Origin: a virus
IMG/VR virus record: IMGVR_UViG_3300030104_004692
Location: 1-40,552 of that record
Strand: one strand, 5' to 3'
Length of the DNA stretch: 40,552 nucleotides
Shown here piece after piece: positions 37,319 through 40,552 of the stretch; within the stretch, counting starts at the first letter, position 1, and each line of letters starts with the position of its first letter. The notes under the pieces are model-generated. The model saw nothing but the letters and a program-made list of their open reading frames with translations, was not told where the DNA came from and made no database searches. Position numbers and translations under genes: made by a program.

Positions 37319-37794
37319 TATACTAAGTTTCTAGCTGAACCTATAACAGGTTTATATTTTGTTTTACCCTCTGATTTGAAAGCATGTAAAAATTGTTTTC
37401 TAGGTTGATTTGGCGTATAGCTGCAGTGTATCCACCCAGAATTGGGCTCTCCAGGTGTGTAAAATTCTAATATTAATTGGTCAAAGTCTAAGTTCTTATA
37501 AATCCAGTCAGCTAATTCAGCATTATCTGTACCCATAACTTCGAAGTCTGCTGCCTCAGCTTTTGCGTGCTGGCTCTTTGCTGAACTTTTTATGGCAAGG
37601 CACAAATCTACACTACGAAAGCAGCTAGTGACCTTTACTCTGCCAAAGTGATCTCGCACCGGCTGTAAAATATTTTCACACAATGCTTTTAATTTTTCTA
37701 CTTGTTCTGCACTAGGATTATTATTTATACCCATCCTAATAGCTGTATCTGATTTAATAAGCTCTTGAAGGCTAAAATTACGACTAATCTGCAT
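37318..37794 (-). CDS. M15A peptidase endolysin
   Basis: 158 residues. FSLQELIKSDTAIRMGI and ILQPVRDHFGRVKVTSCFRS are the standard start of peptidase M15A (D-Ala-D-Ala carboxypeptidase-like) endolysins. Zinc ligands are H76 and D83 in SQHAKAEAADF and H123 in GWIHCSY. The usual Gly between the first two ligands is Ala79. It should cleave peptidoglycan peptide stems at lysis. It overlaps the upstream gene by 11 bases. No signal peptide is visible, so it needs a holin or other pore. Confidence 0.88.
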   Translation of the reverse strand: MQISRNFSLQELIKSDTAIRMGINNNPSAEQVEKLKALCENILQPVRDHFGRVKVTSCFRSVDLCLAIKSSAKSQHAKAEAADFEVMGTDNAELADWIYKNLDFDQLILEFYTPGEPNSGWIHCSYTPNQPRKQFLHAFKSEGKTKYKPVIGSARNLV

Positions 37795-38437
37795 CTTTTT
37801 TCTCCTCTATTTGGTAAAACATTTTATCTGTATCCTCTGTAGTCCATCCTTTATCTTCGACAGACCAGTAAGTAGTTTGGACTTTATAGTCAGGCCAATC
37901 GTTGCTAACAGTGTAATTAGCAATATGCCACAAAATACGATTATTAGGCTGAGCTGCATAATTGCCGTTATCAAGCTCCAATATATGATGACACTTATGT
38001 TCATCAGGTATTTCGGAATGTTCACAATCAATTTCATTAACTTCTGGTGTAGCCCAATCAATCGTAAATAAATATTGTCCATGATAAAATTTTTTATTTT
38101 TTCCTAAATATTTTCCTTTTGCACCACCTAAAAAATCAAACTCAGTGCAACTAGGATAATAACTAAAGCAATTCCACAATTCCAACTCGTCGACTGACAT
38201 ATCTGGCACTTTGGATCTGTCAAAGTTTTTTTGAAAAAACGCTGATATAGGCAAACGCCAGTAGCACGCACCATTTGGTAACATGCAGTGAAATAAGAGG
38301 GAACGTCCTGTAACCGCTGCCATCCCAAAGATAACACACTCCATACTTTGTCCTTTATATTTGTCATCCATGTCATATAAGTACTCCTTTCTGACATTAG
38401 CGTAAATCGTCGGTATGTTTATATTTAAGTAAGCCAT
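37784..38437 (-). CDS. Conserved marine phage protein (217 aa)
   Basis: 217 residues. The sequence INIPTIYANVRKEYLYDMDD, then IFGMAAVTGRSLLFH, then WRLPISAF, then ELWNCFSYYPS, then DEHKCHHILELDNGNYAAQP is a long distinctive pattern that I associate with a strongly conserved family of pelagic phages, with no assigned function. It is rich in Trp, Tyr, Cys and His. It lies between the lysis gene and the small membrane-protein cluster. Soluble, with no signal peptide or membrane span. Confidence 0.72.
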   Translation of the reverse strand: MAYLNINIPTIYANVRKEYLYDMDDKYKGQSMECVIFGMAAVTGRSLLFHCMLPNGACYWRLPISAFFQKNFDRSKVPDMSVDELELWNCFSYYPSCTEFDFLGGAKGKYLGKNKKFYHGQYLFTIDWATPEVNEIDCEHSEIPDEHKCHHILELDNGNYAAQPNNRILWHIANYTVSNDWPDYKVQTTYWSVEDKGWTTEDTDKMFYQIEEKKDAD

Positions 38438-38549
38438 TTTTTCTACTATATAACTTTTTACTATTTATTCTACGTTGACGAAACCGCGCATCTCTTAACT
38501 TTTTTGCAAACTTATTCAAATAAGTTAAATTTGTAAAGACCTGATTCAT
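38397..38549 (-). CDS. 50-residue basic protein
   Basis: The ATG at 38549 overlaps the upstream TGA (ATGA), and the last 41 bases overlap the start of the next gene. The product begins MNQVFTNLTYLNKFAKKLRD and has an Arg/Lys-rich middle (RFRQRRINSKKLYSRK). No Shine-Dalgarno sequence is clear, so translation would rely on coupling. The long overlap lowers confidence. Confidence 0.5.
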   Translation of the reverse strand: MNQVFTNLTYLNKFAKKLRDARFRQRRINSKKLYSRKNGLLKYKHTDDLR

Positions 38550-38755
38550 TCTATTATTTTAATTATTCTTTTTCTCTCTTGGTAAACCTCTGTTTCTGCC
38601 TTTACCTTTTTACATTTAAAGACTACTCGCTCTGGATTTACTTCTTGTTTAGCTACGCGCTTTGAATAAAGGCACGCTTGTAAAGAATCTTTGTAAACGT
38701 GTTCTATCATTTTTCCGTTTAGTTCTAATATCAATGCAAATACAATCTCTATCAT
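38546..38755 (-). CDS. Small hypothetical protein (69 aa)
   Basis: 69 residues: MIEIVFALILELNGKMIEHV, then SLQACLYSKRVA, then VVFKCKKVKAETEV. Two Cys lie in the same relative places as in the product of 1922-2146. ATGA overlaps link it to both neighbours. A short hydrophobic start might be a strand rather than a signal. Function unknown; the family is common beside lysis genes of marine phages. Confidence 0.62.
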   Translation of the reverse strand: MIEIVFALILELNGKMIEHVYKDSLQACLYSKRVAKQEVNPERVVFKCKKVKAETEVYQERKRIIKIIE

Positions 38756-39153
38756 TGATGACCGTTTCCATTTCTAATTAATGCTTCTACATCTTCTGTA
38801 AGTTTCTCTGTTCTAGATTTTAAAAACTCTATGTTTACCGCATTGTTTCTCATACCCTTAATTTCATCTTCAACATCAGATACCACACCCGCTAAATGCT
38901 CTACTAACATGAAAAGTTCCGCCTCCCCACTTGACTGACCAAGTTCTCCACGGGGATATTTGATTCTAAATTCTGAATTAGCTTCTAAATCTTTTTGCAT
39001 TAACTCTATCTTTGTCGAGTGTGCATTGAGCGTCTCATGCAATCCGAAATAAGCCCAAGTGCCAATTGCGACGAGCATAATTAAACTGGCAACCGTTTTC
39101 ATCGGCATCTGCACGGCAGCTTGTTCAGAAATTTTTAAGGGTTTATTGGACAT
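38752..39153 (-). CDS. Membrane-anchored coiled-coil protein, lysis-cassette candidate
   Basis: 133 residues from the ATG at 39153, chosen because GGAGG sits five bases upstream; an ATG at 39183 has none. KISEQAAVQMPMKT precedes one membrane span (VASLIMLVAIGTWAYFGL), then a long helical outer part (SRTEKLTEDVEALI). RIKYPRGELG in the middle is a conserved-looking loop. One N-terminal span plus coiled coil suits an i-spanin, pinholin partner or other envelope protein. Position two genes upstream of the conserved 217-residue gene and the endolysin supports a lysis link. Confidence 0.65.
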   Translation of the reverse strand: MSNKPLKISEQAAVQMPMKTVASLIMLVAIGTWAYFGLHETLNAHSTKIELMQKDLEANSEFRIKYPRGELGQSSGEAELFMLVEHLAGVVSDVEDEIKGMRNNAVNIEFLKSRTEKLTEDVEALIRNGNGHQ

Positions 39154-39235
39154 GTGGTCCTCCGCAGAAAGCCAAAACAACAAACATTATAATTAATAAA
39201 CCTGTAAAATAATAATTCATCTTGGCAGTCTCCAT
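39143..39235 (-). CDS. 30-residue membrane peptide
   Basis: The frame begins METAKMNYYFTGLLIIMFVV and ends LAFCGGPHVQ, overlapping the start of the next gene. It has one membrane span and a Cys after LAF; this is not a proper lipobox because the residue before Cys is Phe. An ATG at 39220 (MNYY) with GGAG eight bases upstream is an alternative start. Small size is typical of o-spanin or holin accessory peptides; no family can be named. Confidence 0.55.
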   Translation of the reverse strand: METAKMNYYFTGLLIIMFVVLAFCGGPHVQ

Positions 39236-39241
39236 GGTTAA

Positions 39242-39319
39242 TTATCCTTTAAGCCAATTATGAATTTTTCTAAATGGCCATTTGATCCAATGCCAAATAT
39301 CTTTAAGTAATTTTTTCAT
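39242..39319 (-). CDS. 25-residue Trp-rich cationic peptide
   Basis: A GAGGTG ribosome site lies five bases before the ATG at 39319. The product begins MKKLLKDIWHWIKWPFRKIH and ends NWLKG, with four Trp and eight Lys/Arg in 25 residues, placed as in an amphipathic helix with a Pro kink. The start lies inside the preceding metal-binding gene (17-base overlap). Such a composition suits membrane-surface binding. No homologue is known to me. Confidence 0.6.
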   Translation of the reverse strand: MKKLLKDIWHWIKWPFRKIHNWLKG

Positions 39320-39434
39320 TTTTCACCTCTTTACATGAACATTTTGAACAAGTGCATAAATCACCATCATAATGATGTGGATGAAGTTCTTCATCACAAT
39401 GACAATTACAGTGGCAATCTTTGCACTTAGACAT
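39303..39434 (-). CDS. 43-residue Cys/His-rich metal-binding peptide
   Basis: Nine Cys and five His in 43 residues. The N-terminal half reads MSKCKDCHCNCHCD, the centre LHPHHYDGD, and the C-terminal half CTCSKCSCK. CxC and CxxC spacings are those of metallothionein-like metal-thiolate clusters. The ATG begins two bases after the stop of the upstream virion gene, with no clear ribosome site, so translation is probably coupled. Likely binds zinc or copper. It could be structural or buffer metal in the infected cell; the role is inferred. Confidence 0.68.
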   Translation of the reverse strand: MSKCKDCHCNCHCDEELHPHHYDGDLCTCSKCSCKEVKNEKIT

Positions 39435-39435
39435 T

Positions 39436-39741
39436 TTATTTACTATGAAATACTGTAGCTTCTATTACGTGTTCAGTAGTAAAATTACAGTAAACATCAT
39501 TCTCAAATAGAATAGGTCCTGGAAAGTTTATAGTTATTCCACCGACAGCTGCAGGTGTTTTAACCTTAAATTTTAAAGCTCCACCAGATCCTCCGTCTCT
39601 TAAATGAAAATCACCAGATGCAGTACCACTATCTAGATAAACTCCAAAAACTCTTGTTCTTCCAGATCTAATCGTACCAGTTTCAGTTGTTTGCGCTGTT
39701 GCTGATATATCTTCTGCAGATCCAAATATATTTGCTGACAT
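39436..39741 (-). CDS. Small beta-rich virion protein (101 aa)
   Basis: 101 residues. SGRTRVFGVYLDSG, then DFHLRDGGSGGALKFKV, then INFPGPILFENDVYCNF form a small beta-barrel-like pattern found in virion proteins of marine phages (grtRv.gvy...G.f.lrDGgsGG). It follows the predicted lectin-like virion protein, so it may be a head decoration or head-fibre protein. AAGGAG lies before the ATG. Confidence 0.65.
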   Translation of the reverse strand: MSANIFGSAEDISATAQTTETGTIRSGRTRVFGVYLDSGTASGDFHLRDGGSGGALKFKVKTPAAVGGITINFPGPILFENDVYCNFTTEHVIEATVFHSK

Positions 39742-39759
39742 ATAATCTCCTTTTAATTA

Positions 39760-39777
39760 GTGGGTCCGAAGACCCAC
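39760..39777 (-). other. RNA hairpin with cUUCGg loop
   Basis: On the minus strand, GTGGGTC and GACCCAC form a perfect seven-base stem around TTCG, closed by C-G. This is the extra-stable cUUCGg tetraloop. It lies between two virion genes in the late operon. Downstream is TAATTAAAAGG, not a U-run, so it is a weak intrinsic terminator at best. More likely it stabilises mRNA or sets expression ratio between the two genes. Confidence 0.65.
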
Positions 39778-39784
39778 ATAATTA

Positions 39785-40552
39785 TTAGATGTTGTTAATT
39801 AACTCTGAAGCATTTCTGTTCTGAGTCGCTGTAATGTAATCTAATTTAGTTACTCTTTGACCAGATGCAGAAGCTGAAACAGAAGCAGCAAACATTTGCA
39901 TATCATCAGTGTTGATATTTGCAGTATGTGTAGCAGCTAATGTTCTGTTAACAAAAAATTGTACATTTTTTGCTCTATCAACTCTAAAACCTACAGTGTC
40001 ATATGCACTATCAGTAATAGTGTATGCAGTGTATGAAGTTTGAGTTGTTCCAGATCCATTTCTAGTTACAAATCTGTAGAATTGTTCACCGTTATTAGAC
40101 TCAATAGAGATTCTATTTGCAGATCTCCATCCAGAAGTTCCAGTAAAAGTTTCTACTAAACCTGTTCCATAGTCAGTTGCATTTGCATCGTTGTTTTGTA
40201 TTCTTGCTTCATACCAAACAACTGTTCCCGGGTTTGTAACAAATCCAGATGCATCAGTCACTTCTGCTACAGCTTGAAAAGTATTAGCAGTTTTAACAAG
40301 AGCTAAACCATTATTATCTGTTGTGTTAGCTGAAGTTAAAGTTACTGCTCCGCCTACTTCATTAGATATACCAGCTGATGCACCACCATCCGTAATGGAT
40401 GTTGACCATTCTGCTGAAGGTAAAGTGTTATAAATAAAATCATCTTTATAACAAATGTAATTTGGATTATTGTCTACTGGTAAATCCTTAAACCATTTTG
40501 TGTTGTTAGCTAATCCAGCAAACATTACTGGATTTCTAAAGTGTGTTCCTGC
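39785..40552 (-). CDS. Virion protein with lectin-like beta domain, N-terminus beyond window
   Basis: The frame remains open through the right edge (upstream residues AGTHFRNPV precede an internal Met at 40525), so the true start is outside. The 255 visible residues have CYKDDFIY followed by beta-rich segments: WYEARIQNND, RISIESNNGEQFYRF, DTVGFRVDRAKNVQFFVNRTLAATH. These match the concanavalin A-like jelly-roll plan (a VwyeArI strand, then gfrvd...v.ffvng). Probably a head decoration or structural protein near the capsid gene. Right-edge truncation prevents full classification. Confidence 0.65.
   Translation of the reverse strand, partial: AGTHFRNPVMFAGLANNTKWFKDLPVDNNPNYICYKDDFIYNTLPSAEWSTSITDGGASAGISNEVGGAVTLTSANTTDNNGLALVKTANTFQAVAEVTDASGFVTNPGTVVWYEARIQNNDANATDYGTGLVETFTGTSGWRSANRISIESNNGEQFYRFVTRNGSGTTQTSYTAYTITDSAYDTVGFRVDRAKNVQFFVNRTLAATHTANINTDDMQMFAASVSASASGQRVTKLDYITATQNRNASELINNI

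Noticed and set aside
38128-38397. 89-residue minus-strand frame inside the conserved 217-residue gene
   Set aside because: It lies wholly within a strongly patterned conserved gene and its own translation is unstructured.
1-40552. CRISPR arrays, tRNA genes, IS elements or attachment sites
   Set aside because: No regularly spaced direct repeats, no cloverleaf-like non-coding segment, no transposase or integrase gene and no suitable gap were seen; intergenic space is too short for most of these.

Overview
The window looks like about 40.5 kb of a marine podovirus-type phage genome. It is strongly AT-rich by eye and packed with overlapping genes. Many stop/start pairs overlap as ATGA or TAATG, and no stretch longer than 300 bases lacks a gene. 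The gene content matches what is typical of uncultured marine phages: a stand-alone family A DNA polymerase, an AEP-type primase, a PAPS-reductase-like PP-loop protein, an M15 endolysin, glycine-rich tail adhesins, 2OG-Fe(II) oxygenases and MKKGG-repeat basic proteins. A low-GC marine alphaproteobacterial host such as SAR11 is a plausible inference from composition and gene types. It is not shown by the sequence. Terminase, portal and the major capsid protein are not visible, and one gene runs off each end, so this is a partial genome or a cut circular one.

Layout, left to right. (1) Bases 1-1825 hold a leftward cassette of small accessory genes behind a sigma70-like promoter near 1850-1880. 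It includes a zinc ribbon, an RHH-like protein, a DUF2314-like protein and a 35-residue membrane peptide, and it ends in a gene cut by the left edge. (2) Bases 1922-2563 hold three small rightward genes. (3) Bases 2560-10170 are a leftward replication operon: a putative nucleic-acid-binding pair, the AEP primase, a UvrD-like helicase, a PP-loop PAPS-reductase-like protein, a DUF3310 protein, DNA polymerase I and a zinc ribbon. (4) Bases 10236-11660 hold one rightward SNF2-type helicase, whose promoter overlaps that of the replication operon. (5) From the right edge back to 11611 lies one long leftward late operon. In transcription order it carries: a lectin-like virion protein; small virion, metal-binding and membrane proteins; the M15A endolysin; three very basic proteins; head-tail adaptors; fibre proteins; two modular glycine-rich adhesins; three 2OG oxygenases; a large tail hub-like protein; small structural genes; two glycosyltransferases; four internal-virion-type proteins plus a GNAT-like protein; an XhlA-like holin candidate; and a PD-(D/E)XK nuclease that converges on the SNF2 gene.

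How it may work together. The primase, polymerase and UvrD and SNF2 motors form a replication set with no DnaB-type helicase in the window. The nuclease may serve recombination or host DNA breakdown. The late region builds a short-tailed virion with variable adhesins. The glycosyltransferases and oxygenases may modify virion or host surface. The strongest leads are the start-codon-proximal (leaderless-type) promoters, a cluster of tiny genes at 39143-39434 that includes a metallothionein-like peptide and a Trp-rich cationic peptide, the Leu762-type polymerase, the modular adhesins with a recurring proline loop, and a repeated GGAC-heptad element. Seven genes listed here are short (25-55 residues) and one is cut by the left edge, so standard length filters would miss them.
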